Below are positions 56,668-64,000 of a DNA stretch of 64,000 nucleotides, piece after piece. Location of the stretch: positions 124,001-188,000 of the forward strand of contig NZ_JBFAKK010000003.1 of NCBI RefSeq assembly GCF_040655735.1, read 5' to 3'. A model generated the notes under the pieces. The model did not search any database. It was not told the DNA's origin and was given only the letters and a program-made list of their open reading frames with translations. How positions within the stretch are numbered: the stretch's first letter is position 1; each line of letters opens with the position of its first letter. The stretch comes from Phytomonospora sp040655735 (lineage in GTDB: Bacteria; Actinomycetota; Actinomycetes; Mycobacteriales; Micromonosporaceae). Position numbers and translations under genes: made by a program.

Positions 56668-56764
56668 AGGACGGTAGCGGGGGAAGTCCGGTCGAAATCC
56701 GGCGCTGACCCGCAACGGTGGGCCGCGGTCGCAACCGCGGCGAGCCCGAATACCCGCCCGTCCT
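56668..56764 (+). promoter_or_regulatory. Cobalamin riboswitch for the plus-strand gene pair
   Basis: P1 is AGGACGG (56668-56674) with CCGTCCT (56758-56764). Between them are GGGGAAGTCCGGTCGAAATC, GGCGCTGACCCGCAACGG and the B12 box GAGCCCGAATACCCGCCC. A hairpin at 56837-56860 (CCGGT..ACCGG) abuts the AAAGG ribosome site (56861-56865), so translational control is plausible. Confidence 0.92.
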
Positions 56765-56878
56765 GCTTCGCCCATTTCCCGTCGTGGTCCGCGGGACGGC
56801 GACCGGATGCTCAGGCGCCCCCAATGCCCGTGACGACCGGTGCGCGGTCCCGCATACCGGAAAGGCGTAACCACGCCC

Positions 56879-57904
56879 ATGTCACACCGCCTCTTGCCGC
56901 GCGCCGCCCTCATCGGCGGACTCGCGCTCGCGGTCCTCGCCGCCACGCCCGTCGCGGCATCGCCCCCCACAGTCGACCGCGGTGAGGCCGCCGCCGGCTG
57001 GCTCGCCCGCCAGATGGTCGACGGCGAACGCTTCGAGACCGTCTTCGACGGCGTCGCCTACCCCGACCAGGGACTCACCCTCGACGCCGTGTTCGCCTTC
57101 GCGGCGACCGGGACGGCCGACGACCACGCCGACCGCGCCCTCGACTGGCTCGCCGAACCCGGCGTCACCGGCGGCTACGTCGGCGAGGGCACCGAGTCCT
57201 ACGCCGGCGCCACCGCGAAGCTCTCGCTGGCCGTCCAGGTCCGCGGCGGCGACCCCAGCACCTTCGCCGGCCTCGACCTCGAAGCCCGCCTGCGCGCCCT
57301 GGAGACGGCCACCGGCCGCTTCTCCGACGCCTCGGCCTGGGGCGACTACAGCAACGCCTTCAGCCAGTCGCTGGCGATCCTGACGCTCGACCGCACCACG
57401 ACCGGGGCGCCCTCGACGGCGGTCGGCTTCCTCGCCGGCAGCCGCTGCGCCGACGGCGGCTACCCGCTGCTGTTCGGAGAGTCGACCTGCACGAGCAGCG
57501 TCGACGCCACCGCCTACGCCGTCCAGGCGCTCCTCGCCGTCGGCCGCTGGCCGGACGCCGGCGCCGGACTGCGCTGGCTGGCGAGCGTCCAGTCGCCCAA
57601 CGGATCCTTCAGCGACCTCGGCGTCGAGAACGCCAACAGCACCGGCCTGGCCGCCCAGGCCCTGCTCGCCGGCGGACGCCTCGGCGCGGCGATCAAGGCC
57701 CGCCAGTTCGTCAAGACCCTCCAGATCGACTGCACCGGAACCATCGCCACCCGCGGCGCGATCAACCTCAAGGCCGGGCCCTTCGACCCGTCGACCGCCA
57801 ATCGCGCCACCGCCCAAGCCGTCCTCGGCCTCGGCACGACCAGCCTCGCCGACCTCGACGCCGACGGCTCGGCCACCGGCGACCCCCTCCTGTACTGCCA
57901 CTAG
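56879..57904 (+). CDS. Secreted alpha/alpha-toroid (transcobalamin alpha-like) protein
   Basis: A 341-aa secreted toroid protein. Signal peptide (LLPRAALIGGLALAVLAATPVAA), then repeats including AFSQSLAILTLDRT, GSRCADGGYPLLFGES, SVDATAYAVQALLAVG, SPNGSFSDLGVENANSTGLAAQALLAGG. The NANSTGLAxQAL block is shared with the anchored protein at 54840. No membrane helix, stalk or LPXTG exists, so it should be released. ATG 56879 gives the signal peptide directly. It is cotranscribed with the DUF4430 gene 13 nt downstream, under the plus-strand cobalamin riboswitch. Confidence 0.9.
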   Translation: MSHRLLPRAALIGGLALAVLAATPVAASPPTVDRGEAAAGWLARQMVDGERFETVFDGVAYPDQGLTLDAVFAFAATGTADDHADRALDWLAEPGVTGGYVGEGTESYAGATAKLSLAVQVRGGDPSTFAGLDLEARLRALETATGRFSDASAWGDYSNAFSQSLAILTLDRTTTGAPSTAVGFLAGSRCADGGYPLLFGESTCTSSVDATAYAVQALLAVGRWPDAGAGLRWLASVQSPNGSFSDLGVENANSTGLAAQALLAGGRLGAAIKARQFVKTLQIDCTGTIATRGAINLKAGPFDPSTANRATAQAVLGLGTTSLADLDADGSATGDPLLYCH

Positions 57905-57917
57905 AAGGAGCACCGAC

Positions 57918-58394
57918 ATGACCCTGTCCACCCTCACCCGCCGCGCGGTGCTCCTGCTCGCCGCCGCGCTCGCCTCGGTCGCGCTCATCGCCGCCGACCC
58001 GACCGCGCGCCCCGCGCACGCCGCCGCCTGCGCCGGGACCACCGGCGTCACCGTCGTCGTCGACTTCACCGCGTTCGGCGGAAGCGTCGACACCCGTTGC
58101 GCGCTCGGCGATCCCGCCACCGGACTGGAAGCCCTCGAAGACGCCGGGTTCGTCATCACCGGCACCCAGCGCTGGGGCAAGGCCTTCATCTGCCGCGTCG
58201 ACGGACTGCCGCTCCCGGCCGCCGAGGCGTGCGTGAACACGCCCCCCGCCTCGGCCTACTGGTCGTACTGGCACGCCGCCCCGGGCGGCACCTGGAGCTA
58301 CAGCACGAGCGGCGCGACCTCCTACAACCCCGCGCCGGGCTCGGTCGAAGGCTGGGCCTTCGGTTCCGGCGGTCAGCCGACGGTCGCCCCTTAG
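57918..58394 (+). CDS. Secreted DUF4430 (transcobalamin beta-like) protein
   Basis: A 158-aa secreted protein. After the signal peptide (cleavage near AHA-AAC) comes a single DUF4430-type domain (GVTVVVDFTAFGGSVDTRCA, EALEDAGFVITGTQRWGKAF, SAYWSYWHAAPGGTWSYSTS, GSVEGWAFG), closely similar to the anchored protein at 53923 but without stalk or helix. Four cysteines may form disulfides. GAAGGAG precedes ATG 57918. With the toroid protein it makes the two halves of a transcobalamin-like binder on separate chains; association is inference. Confidence 0.9.
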   Translation: MTLSTLTRRAVLLLAAALASVALIAADPTARPAHAAACAGTTGVTVVVDFTAFGGSVDTRCALGDPATGLEALEDAGFVITGTQRWGKAFICRVDGLPLPAAEACVNTPPASAYWSYWHAAPGGTWSYSTSGATSYNPAPGSVEGWAFGSGGQPTVAP

Positions 58395-58411
58395 CGACGA
58401 CGGTTCCCGAG

Positions 58412-58449
58412 TGAGACGGCCCCGGCGGGAGCATCCCGCCGGGGTCTCA
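58412..58449. terminator. Hairpin ending the secreted cobalamin pair
   Basis: CCCCGGCGGGA pairs perfectly with TCCCGCCGGGG across GCA, extended by GAGAC/GTCTC. It overlaps the stop of the opposing gene and can serve both strands. Confidence 0.83.
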
Positions 58450-59460
58450 CGCCAGCCCGAGCTCGCGGTCCCTCGGCGCGAAGCAGGACGCGACGAACGC
58501 GGGGTCGGCCATCGGTGGACTCCAGCGCGGATCGCGGTCCTTGTCGATGATCTGCGCGCGGATGCCCTCGGCGAGGTCATGGGTGTGCAGCAGCGCCGAG
58601 GACAGGCGGAACTCCTGGTCGAGCGCGGCCTCAAGGCTCGGCAACGCCGCCGCCGAGCGCACCGACCGCAGCGTCACCGCCAGCGAGGTCGGCGACTTGC
58701 CCTCGATCTCCTTGGCCGCCGCCCGCGCCGCCGGGTCGGGGTGGGCGCGCAGCCGGTCGAGGATTTCATCGACCTCCTCGGCGGCGTAGCACTCGTCGAT
58801 CCAGCCGCGCGCCTGCGCGAGCTCGCCCGGCGGGGGAGGGGTGCCGAAGGCGGGCACCCGGCCGTCGGTCAGCGCGGCGGCGAGCTCCGGGAAACGCGCC
58901 GTCGGCATGTAGTGGTCGGCCAGTCCGGCGTAGATCGCGTCCCCGGCCCCGATCGAGCCGCCGGTCAGCGCCAGGTGCAGACCCGTGAGGCCGGGCGCGG
59001 CGGCGAGGAGCCGGCTGCCGCCGACGTCGGGATGCAGGCCGATGCCGACCTCCGGCATCGCCAGCCGCGAACGCTCGCTGACCAGCCGGACGCCGGCGTG
59101 GCCGCCGATCCCGATCCCGCCGCCCATCACCAGGCCGTTCATCCACGCCACGATCGGCTTGGGATAGGACGCGATGCGCGCGTTGAGCCGGTACTCCGCC
59201 GCCCAGAAGTCCAGCGAGGCCGTCCCGCCCGAGACCGCGTCGGCGTGCACCGCTCGGATGTCGCCGCCCGCGCACAGGCCCCGCTCGCCCGCGCCGGTGA
59301 TCAGGATCGCGCGCACTCCCGGCGCGTTCTCCCAGCGGTCGAGGGCCTCGCGCATGAGCGCGACCATCTCGCCGTTGAGCGCGTTGATGGCCCGCGGCCG
59401 GTTGAGGACGATCCGGCCGAGACGGCCGGTGAGCCTGGCGAGGACGGGCGGGAGGTTCAT
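58447..59460 (-). CDS. 3-hydroxyisobutyryl-CoA hydrolase (crotonase family)
   Basis: A 337-aa crotonase-fold enzyme with the HIBYL-CoA hydrolase layout: LNRPRAINALNGEMVALM, oxyanion-hole GLCAGGDIRAVH, MNGLVMGGGIGIGGHAGVRLV, and catalytic MPEVGIGLHPDVGGSRLL, followed by the extended C-terminus typical of the family. It acts in valine catabolism, releasing 3-hydroxyisobutyrate. ATG 59460 is the natural start. No other valine genes adjoin. Confidence 0.92.
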   Translation of the reverse strand: MNLPPVLARLTGRLGRIVLNRPRAINALNGEMVALMREALDRWENAPGVRAILITGAGERGLCAGGDIRAVHADAVSGGTASLDFWAAEYRLNARIASYPKPIVAWMNGLVMGGGIGIGGHAGVRLVSERSRLAMPEVGIGLHPDVGGSRLLAAAPGLTGLHLALTGGSIGAGDAIYAGLADHYMPTARFPELAAALTDGRVPAFGTPPPPGELAQARGWIDECYAAEEVDEILDRLRAHPDPAARAAAKEIEGKSPTSLAVTLRSVRSAAALPSLEAALDQEFRLSSALLHTHDLAEGIRAQIIDKDRDPRWSPPMADPAFVASCFAPRDRELGLA

Positions 59461-59492
59461 GGGGCCAGGATGCCCGGTCGCCTCCGGGCGGG

Positions 59493-59825
59493 TCAGTACC
59501 GGGGGAGGCCCAGCACGACGCCGATGGCCTCGTTGAGGTGGTCGACGGTCGCCTGCGGGAGCTGCCCGAGCGTCGGCCCGAGGCGGATCTGGGTCACCTC
59601 GTTGAGCCGGTCGGGCATGATCCACCCGACCGCGTCGACGCCCTCGGGAAGCGGCACGGACACGCCCGTGTCGGCGGCCTCGGCATCGGCGGTGATCCTG
59701 GCGACGATGGCGCGGCTGGTCGCCTCGTGCATCTCGTCGGCCGAGACCACCGCGATCAGGATGTCACCGGCGACGGTGGTCCGCAGGCGCCGGATCTGGC
59801 CCCGCCGGACGCCGTTCGAGCGCAC
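59493..59825 (-). CDS. MazF/PemK-like type II toxin
   Basis: A 110-aa MazF-like endoribonuclease-type protein: VRRGQIRRLRTT at the start, ILIAVVSADE, VGWIMPDRLNEVTQIRLG, and LGQLPQATVDHLNEAIGVVLGL, the family C-terminal helix. The GTG start (59825) overlaps the antitoxin stop by one base, the usual coupled order. The similarity is moderate, so target cleavage is not certain. Confidence 0.82.
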   Translation of the reverse strand: MRSNGVRRGQIRRLRTTVAGDILIAVVSADEMHEATSRAIVARITADAEAADTGVSVPLPEGVDAVGWIMPDRLNEVTQIRLGPTLGQLPQATVDHLNEAIGVVLGLPRY

Positions 59826-60055
59826 TAGGCGAGGTCTCCGGCCAGTTCCTCGGTGAGGTGGTCGACGTCGAGCTGCTCGCGGTGCGCGATGCGTTCGGAG
59901 ACCCGGAAGTAGGTCATCGCGGTCTTCGCCTGCTCGCGGCGGGCGAGTTCACCGTTGACGTACGCCGAGAGCGAGACGCCGGCGTTCTTCGCCTGCGAGC
60001 GCAGGCGCGCGATGAGGTCCACGTCGAGTGACAAGGAGACGGGCGATGTCGTCAT
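59825..60055 (-). CDS. Ribbon-helix-helix antitoxin
   Basis: A 76-aa CopG/MazE-like antitoxin. The N-terminal RHH is VSLSLDVDLIARLRSQAKNAGVSLSAYVNGEL, and the C-terminal toxin-binding part is acidic (LDVDHLTEELAGDLA). It would bind its own promoter and neutralise the MazF-like toxin. ATG 60055 is chosen over the longer open frame. Confidence 0.85.
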   Translation of the reverse strand: MTTSPVSLSLDVDLIARLRSQAKNAGVSLSAYVNGELARREQAKTAMTYFRVSERIAHREQLDVDHLTEELAGDLA

Positions 60056-60215
60056 AGCGACTATGGTAGCGATCCTCGCATGACTTGTCGGAGCCGTTGT
60101 GCCGAATTCGCGCGAGTGCGACGCGTCCGTGGTCTCGCCAGGGCCCCGGGCCTGCCCGAAAGGGCAGGCGGTGCGTGCCGGTGGGCGGCATGCTGGTCGC
60201 AGGGAGGCTGGTCCC

Positions 60216-61190
60216 ATGCGTCGACAGATGTCCGAGTACGAGCTCCGGCCGCAGCGGGGGGCCGCCACCGCGACTCGCCCCGACACCGTCGCCGGCCCGC
60301 GCGACCTCATGGCCTTGCAGCGGACGGCTGGCAACCGCGCCGTCGGGCGGCTCGTGAACGGCTACGCCCCGACCGTGCAGCGCTGCGGCCCCGACTGCGA
60401 CAAGGAAGAGGCCGCGCAGGGTGTGCCGGGCATGGAGGCGGAGTTCCCCGCTCAGGGCCGCGCGCCGTTGGCGGTCCAGCGCGCGGCGAACTTCGCGCCC
60501 GGTGCCCTCCACCAGGTCAACAACCTCGCCGACGCGGTCATCAACGGCACGCCCGCCGGTGTCACCTGGCCGATGCTGAACGGCACCCAGTTCTGGAGCA
60601 GCCCCGTCGTGCGGGGAGCGCTCGCGCGGCCGACGGTCAACACCGTCGCGGCCGCCGGCGGAGGTTTCGACGCCTCGGTCACGGCCGTGGGCAACAACAC
60701 CGGGAGCTGGGACGAGACTGTGCTGGCGGCCGGTCCCTGGCGCCTCAACACGACCAAGGCGGCCGTCGTCGCGGCCGTCCCGGCGCTGGCCGCCGCGTGC
60801 GGCGCGGCGGGCAACACGACCTTCCGCGCGTCGGGGAACCCCAGCGACAACCACATGTTCACCGCCAACCGCAGGCACGAGGACCACCACGCGACCGACC
60901 ACGAGGCGGCGTTCAACGCGACCATCGCGCCGTGGGACGCGGCCCTGACAGCTGCGCTGACCGGCCGCCGGACCTTCCACGGGGCGACGCAGGCGGCGGC
61001 CGAGGCGGCGCTGTGGGCGGCGGTCGGCGGGACTCCCGAACAGGTCGCCGACGCGTACTTCAACGCCTGCCTCGCCGCCGTGGTCGCCTATCACGGGACC
61101 GCCGCGGGTGGCCCGATCGGTGCGCCGACCGGCCATGGGCACCGCGACAACTGCCGCAACTCCTGGGCCCGCTACCGGAACCCGTCATGA
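60216..61190 (+). CDS. Candidate exported effector with LQRTAGNRA leader and HExxH motif
   Basis: A 324-aa protein. The N-terminal block DLMALQRTAGNRAVGRLV (~30-47) is the leader motif common to actinobacterial DUF4157 and contractile-injection (eCIS) cargo proteins. A short Cys motif (RCGPDCDKEE) follows. The C-terminal part carries His221-Glu-Asp-His-His225 in RRHEDHHATDH, a zinc-peptidase HExxH signature with further Asp228/His229, and ends with a Cys/Trp segment. No signal peptide. GGGAGG precedes ATG 60216. It overlaps the next gene by ATGA. No eCIS structural gene is in this window; the protease activity is unproven. Confidence 0.72.
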   Translation: MRRQMSEYELRPQRGAATATRPDTVAGPRDLMALQRTAGNRAVGRLVNGYAPTVQRCGPDCDKEEAAQGVPGMEAEFPAQGRAPLAVQRAANFAPGALHQVNNLADAVINGTPAGVTWPMLNGTQFWSSPVVRGALARPTVNTVAAAGGGFDASVTAVGNNTGSWDETVLAAGPWRLNTTKAAVVAAVPALAAACGAAGNTTFRASGNPSDNHMFTANRRHEDHHATDHEAAFNATIAPWDAALTAALTGRRTFHGATQAAAEAALWAAVGGTPEQVADAYFNACLAAVVAYHGTAAGGPIGAPTGHGHRDNCRNSWARYRNPS

Positions 61191-61618
61191 CCGTCGCCGC
61201 GACGCTCGACACGAGCGACCCGGGGTCCGGGCTGACGGTGGTCCTGCGGCTGACGAACACCTCGGCGACGAGCGTCGGCGTGCTCGACCCGGCCTTCGCC
61301 AACCCGCCGCCGGACGGGCCGTGGACGGTGGAGACCTACCGGGTGGCGCAGCTGCTCTCCTACGGATTCCTCCGGATCACCGTCACCGACCGGGAGGGGG
61401 AGCGGGTCGAACCGAGCCCCGTGGAGACGTGGGCGACGCACGTCCTGCGCGCGCCGCTCGTGCTGGCGCCGGGTGAGCACCTCGACGTGCCGATCCCGCT
61501 GGGGGCCTTCTACGAGCTGTCACCGGGCGCGAGCTACCGGCTGGCGATCGCCTACGGGGAGGGGGAGCCGCGAGTCACGGCCGAAGCCGACGTGGTGGTC
61601 CCGGCGAGCGGCGGCTGA
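61187..61618 (+). CDS. Small beta-sandwich partner protein
   Basis: A 143-aa protein of Ig-like beta pattern (SGLTVVLRLTNTSATSVGVL, YGFLRITVTDREGERVEP, LVLAPGEHLDVPIPLGAFYE, YRLAIAYGEGEPR). The arrangement resembles the N-terminal beta domain of M35 peptidyl-Lys metallopeptidases or BsuPI-like inhibitors. It starts inside the stop of the HExxH gene (ATGA), so the pair is coupled; it could be an immunity protein, inhibitor or second subunit. Function is inference. Confidence 0.65.
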   Translation: MTVAATLDTSDPGSGLTVVLRLTNTSATSVGVLDPAFANPPPDGPWTVETYRVAQLLSYGFLRITVTDREGERVEPSPVETWATHVLRAPLVLAPGEHLDVPIPLGAFYELSPGASYRLAIAYGEGEPRVTAEADVVVPASGG

Positions 61619-61678
61619 CTCCCCGCCGTCGCGTTTCCCCAGGCCAAAAGTGTCGCACCCATGCGGGAAGATCTCTCC

Positions 61679-63718
61679 ATGACGACGACTCCCGCCTTCG
61701 CCCTGACCGGCCTCACCGCCTACAACGACGCGGTGGACACGGCCCTGAGCGCCTCCGCCGCGTACTACGGCGACGGCGAGACGGCCCTCGACGACGCCAC
61801 CTTCGACGCCCTCCTGCGGGCGCTCGGCGAATACGAGCGCGAGCACCCCGAGCACGTCCGCGCGGACTCGCCGGTCGGGAAGGTCGGCGGCGGCGCGGCG
61901 CCGGTCGGCGACGTCGCCCACACCGTTCCCATGCTCAGCCTCGACAACGTGTTCAAGGCCGAGGAGCTGGTGAAATGGGGCGCCTCGCTCGTGCGGCGGC
62001 TGGACACCGCCGTCGAGGGCGGATACGCCGTCGAACCGAAGCTCGACGGCGCCGCCATCGCCGCCCGCTACCGCGAGGGGAAGCTGGTGCAGCTCGTCGG
62101 GCGCGGTGACGGCCGGGTCGGCGAGGACCTGTCGGCGGCGATCGGCACCATCGTGGGGCTTCCGGAGCGGCTGACGCGGCCGGTGACCGTCGAGGTCCGC
62201 GGGGAGGTGCTGCTGACGCGCGAGCAGTTCGAGGTCGCCAACGAGCTGCGCCGCGCGAACAAGGGGAAGCCCTTCTCCAACGCCCGCAACGGCACCGCCG
62301 GGACCCTGCGCGGCGCCGCCGGCCGCAAGTACCAGATCCCCACCACCTTCTACGGGTACGGGGCCGTCGCGCTCGACGGCGCCGAGGTGCTGCACGGCGG
62401 CACCCACGCCGAGGTCATGGCGCAGGTCGCCGAGCTGGGCGTGCAGACCACCTCCGGCACCATCACCGGCCTGCGCGTCTACGAGACGCTGGAGGAGGTC
62501 CAGGCGCGCGTCGAGGAGATCACCGCGATGCGCCCGGGCCTGCCCTACGGCATCGACGGCGTGGTCATCAAGGCCAACGACCTCGCCGAGCAGCGGGCCG
62601 CCGGGTTCGCCACCCGCCACCCGCACTGGGCGATCGCCTACAAGCTCCCGCCGGTGGAACGGCAGACGAAGCTGCTGGCCGTCGAGTGGAACGTCGGGCG
62701 CACCGGTGTCATCGCCCCGCGCGCGGTGCTGGAGCCGGTCGAGGTCGACGGCAGCGTCGTCCAGTACGCCACCCTGCACAACCCGGCGTTCATCACCGCC
62801 AGCGGCATGATGATCAACGACACCGTGACCGTCTTCAAGGCCGGCGACATCATTCCCCGCATCGAGGCCCCCGTCGTCGCGCTGCGCGGCGAGGACGCCG
62901 TCGCGATCGAGCTGCCGTCCGTCTGCCCCAAGTGCGGCGGGCCGATCGACACCTCCGGTGAGCGCTGGGAGTGCGCCAGCGGTGCGAGCGGGGGTTGCGG
63001 GCTGCTCGCGGCCCTGTCGTACGCCGTCGGGCGTGACCAGCTCGACATCGACGGTCTCGGCGGCACCTTCCTCGAAGCGCTGGTCGAGGCCGGGGACGTG
63101 CGCGACGTCGCCGACCTGTTCACGCTGACGCGCGAGCAGCTCACCGTCGCCGCCCGCAGCGAGAAGCGCGCCGACACCCTCCTCGGCCAGATCGAGGCGG
63201 CCAAGTCCAAGCCCCTCAGCAGAGTGTTCTGCTCGCTGGGCGTCGTCCGCACCGGCCGCACCCTGTCGAGAGAGATCGCCCGCCACTTCACCACCATGGA
63301 CGCCATCCGCGCCGCCGACGCCGACGCGCTCGCCCGTGTCCCCAAACTCCCCGGCGCCAACTCCCCCAAGATCGCCGCCCACATCGCCGCCATGGGGCCC
63401 GTGATCGACAAACTCGCCGCCGCCGGCGTCAACATGACCGAGCCCGTCACCGAAGGCGCCGACACCGGCCCCCTCGCCGGTGAGGTCGTGGTCGTCACCG
63501 GCGGTATGAACGGTCCCCTCGCCGGCCGCAACCGGACCGACATGCGCACCCTCATCGAAGACGCCGGTGGTACCTCCTCCGGCAGCGTCTCGAAGAAGAC
63601 CACGATCCTCGTCGCCGGCGAGAACGCCGGTTCCAAGGTCACCAAGGCCGAAGAACTCGGCGTCACCGTCCTCTCCGAGGACGACTTCGCCGCGCGAGTG
63701 GCGGAGTTCCTGGGGTAG
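61679..63718 (+). CDS. ligA: NAD-dependent DNA ligase LigA
   Basis: A 679-aa NAD+-dependent DNA ligase. The adenylation lysine is Lys121 in VEPKLDGAAI, followed by RGDGRVGEDLS, EVRGEVLLT, IDGVVIKAND and AIAYKLPP. The OB fold (GRTGVIAPRAVLEPVEVDGS), a four-Cys zinc finger (CPKCGG...CASG..GCG), HhH repeats and a C-terminal BRCT (VVVTGGMNG...ILVAGENAGSK) complete the enzyme. It seals nicks in replication and repair. ATG 61679 is preferred over ATG 61661 because the family starts here. The sequence looks somewhat divergent, so a second ligA elsewhere is possible. Confidence 0.94.
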   Translation: MTTTPAFALTGLTAYNDAVDTALSASAAYYGDGETALDDATFDALLRALGEYEREHPEHVRADSPVGKVGGGAAPVGDVAHTVPMLSLDNVFKAEELVKWGASLVRRLDTAVEGGYAVEPKLDGAAIAARYREGKLVQLVGRGDGRVGEDLSAAIGTIVGLPERLTRPVTVEVRGEVLLTREQFEVANELRRANKGKPFSNARNGTAGTLRGAAGRKYQIPTTFYGYGAVALDGAEVLHGGTHAEVMAQVAELGVQTTSGTITGLRVYETLEEVQARVEEITAMRPGLPYGIDGVVIKANDLAEQRAAGFATRHPHWAIAYKLPPVERQTKLLAVEWNVGRTGVIAPRAVLEPVEVDGSVVQYATLHNPAFITASGMMINDTVTVFKAGDIIPRIEAPVVALRGEDAVAIELPSVCPKCGGPIDTSGERWECASGASGGCGLLAALSYAVGRDQLDIDGLGGTFLEALVEAGDVRDVADLFTLTREQLTVAARSEKRADTLLGQIEAAKSKPLSRVFCSLGVVRTGRTLSREIARHFTTMDAIRAADADALARVPKLPGANSPKIAAHIAAMGPVIDKLAAAGVNMTEPVTEGADTGPLAGEVVVVTGGMNGPLAGRNRTDMRTLIEDAGGTSSGSVSKKTTILVAGENAGSKVTKAEELGVTVLSEDDFAARVAEFLG

Positions 63719-64000
63719 GGGCGGGCGGGGGCGGGGTCGGGCCGCCGGTGGGGCCGGGGCCGGACCGGGCTTGGTCAGGTTGGGCGGGCAGGCCTGGGTT
63801 GCCCGGCCGGGCTGGCTGGGGGTGAGGTGAGGCCAGTGGCAGCGCCAGCGCCAGCGGCGGCCGGGGACCGGTGACAGGCGCTGGTCCGTGCGGATGGCGT
63901 GTCACGGCTGCGAACCACGGAACACGGTCGGGTTCGCCGACCAAGTCCTCGTCAACCGTCACGCCCACCGCTCACCGGTCCGGTCCGCCTCCCACCGCTC
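63719..64000. other. GC-rich 3' edge without a supportable gene
   Basis: After ligA the sequence is very G-rich on the plus strand, with several short symmetric runs. A minus-strand frame (63663-63968) is open but Pro/Ala-rich and unsupported. A gene may begin outside the window. Confidence 0.4.

Noticed and set aside
54840..57904. Terpene cyclase or squalene-hopene cyclase
   Set aside because: The toroid proteins are exported, lack the DXDD acid motif, and sit with DUF4430 and cobalamin riboswitches.
63663..63968. 101-codon minus-strand gene at the edge
   Set aside because: Pro/Ala-rich, overlaps the ligA end, no ribosome site.

Overview
The window is about 70% GC throughout, and its coding regions have strong third-position GC. 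Several features point to a mycothiol-containing actinomycete: an S-(hydroxymethyl)mycothiol dehydrogenase gene, an IdeR/DtxR-type iron box, F420-type and WYL-family genes, an ECF42/DGPF sigma pair, and a c-di-AMP riboswitch ahead of an NlpC/P60 hydrolase. The family cannot be fixed from sequence alone. No IS element, prophage or CRISPR array was seen. Most transcription units end in GC-rich hairpins, often without a U-tract.

Layout. 1-3.2 kb: 3' part of a PhoD phosphatase and a secreted M28 aminopeptidase. 3.3-9.4 kb: an apparent operon with a cytoplasmic subtilase, an ECF sigma factor, a small beta-rich protein, a TPR-CHAT (caspase-like) protein and a small membrane protein, preceded by a long perfect inverted repeat. 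9.4-13.6 kb: a secreted PNGase A-like protein, a membrane ricin-lectin protein and an SDR. 13.6-22.1 kb: a WYL regulator, tRNA-Lys, a membrane esterase, a group 2 sigma factor, an RpiR regulator, oligoribonuclease, small membrane proteins and tRNA-His. 22.1-30.1 kb: a degraded stretch, DUF4239, a cell-surface propeller protein, ALDH, the ECF42 pair, and the riboswitch-controlled NlpC/P60 hydrolase. 30.2-44.8 kb: MscL, a membrane Hsp70 with a spermidine-synthase-like partner, a MerR-controlled membrane protein, an iron-box region (DUF2470/rpsD), the mycothiol formaldehyde pathway, and several regulators with their divergent partners. 44.8-45.6 kb: a non-coding, repeat-rich patch. 45.6-50.3 kb: WYL/VOC/YdeI, an F420 oxidoreductase, and a membrane protein with a broken paralogue nearby. 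50.4-58.4 kb: the cobalamin island. 58.4-64 kb: HIBYL-CoA hydrolase, a toxin-antitoxin pair, a candidate eCIS-type cargo protein with a partner, and an NAD-dependent DNA ligase.

Two regions stand out. The first is 50.4-58.4 kb. Two compact cobalamin riboswitches face away from each other. One leads a five-gene operon in which every junction is a 4-nt overlap: an LPXTG-anchored alpha/alpha-toroid protein, a DUF4430 protein, EcfT, a fused EcfAA', and an S component. The other leads a secreted toroid protein and a secreted DUF4430 protein. Vertebrate intrinsic factor and transcobalamin are a toroid alpha domain plus a DUF4430-like beta domain, so this looks like a bacterial split transcobalamin in anchored and secreted versions, feeding an ECF transporter. 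The second is 3.7-9.4 kb, a protease/sigma/CHAT module that parallels the logic of TPR-CHAT/sigma-factor defence systems.

Functions are inferred from motifs and remembered families; no database search was run.
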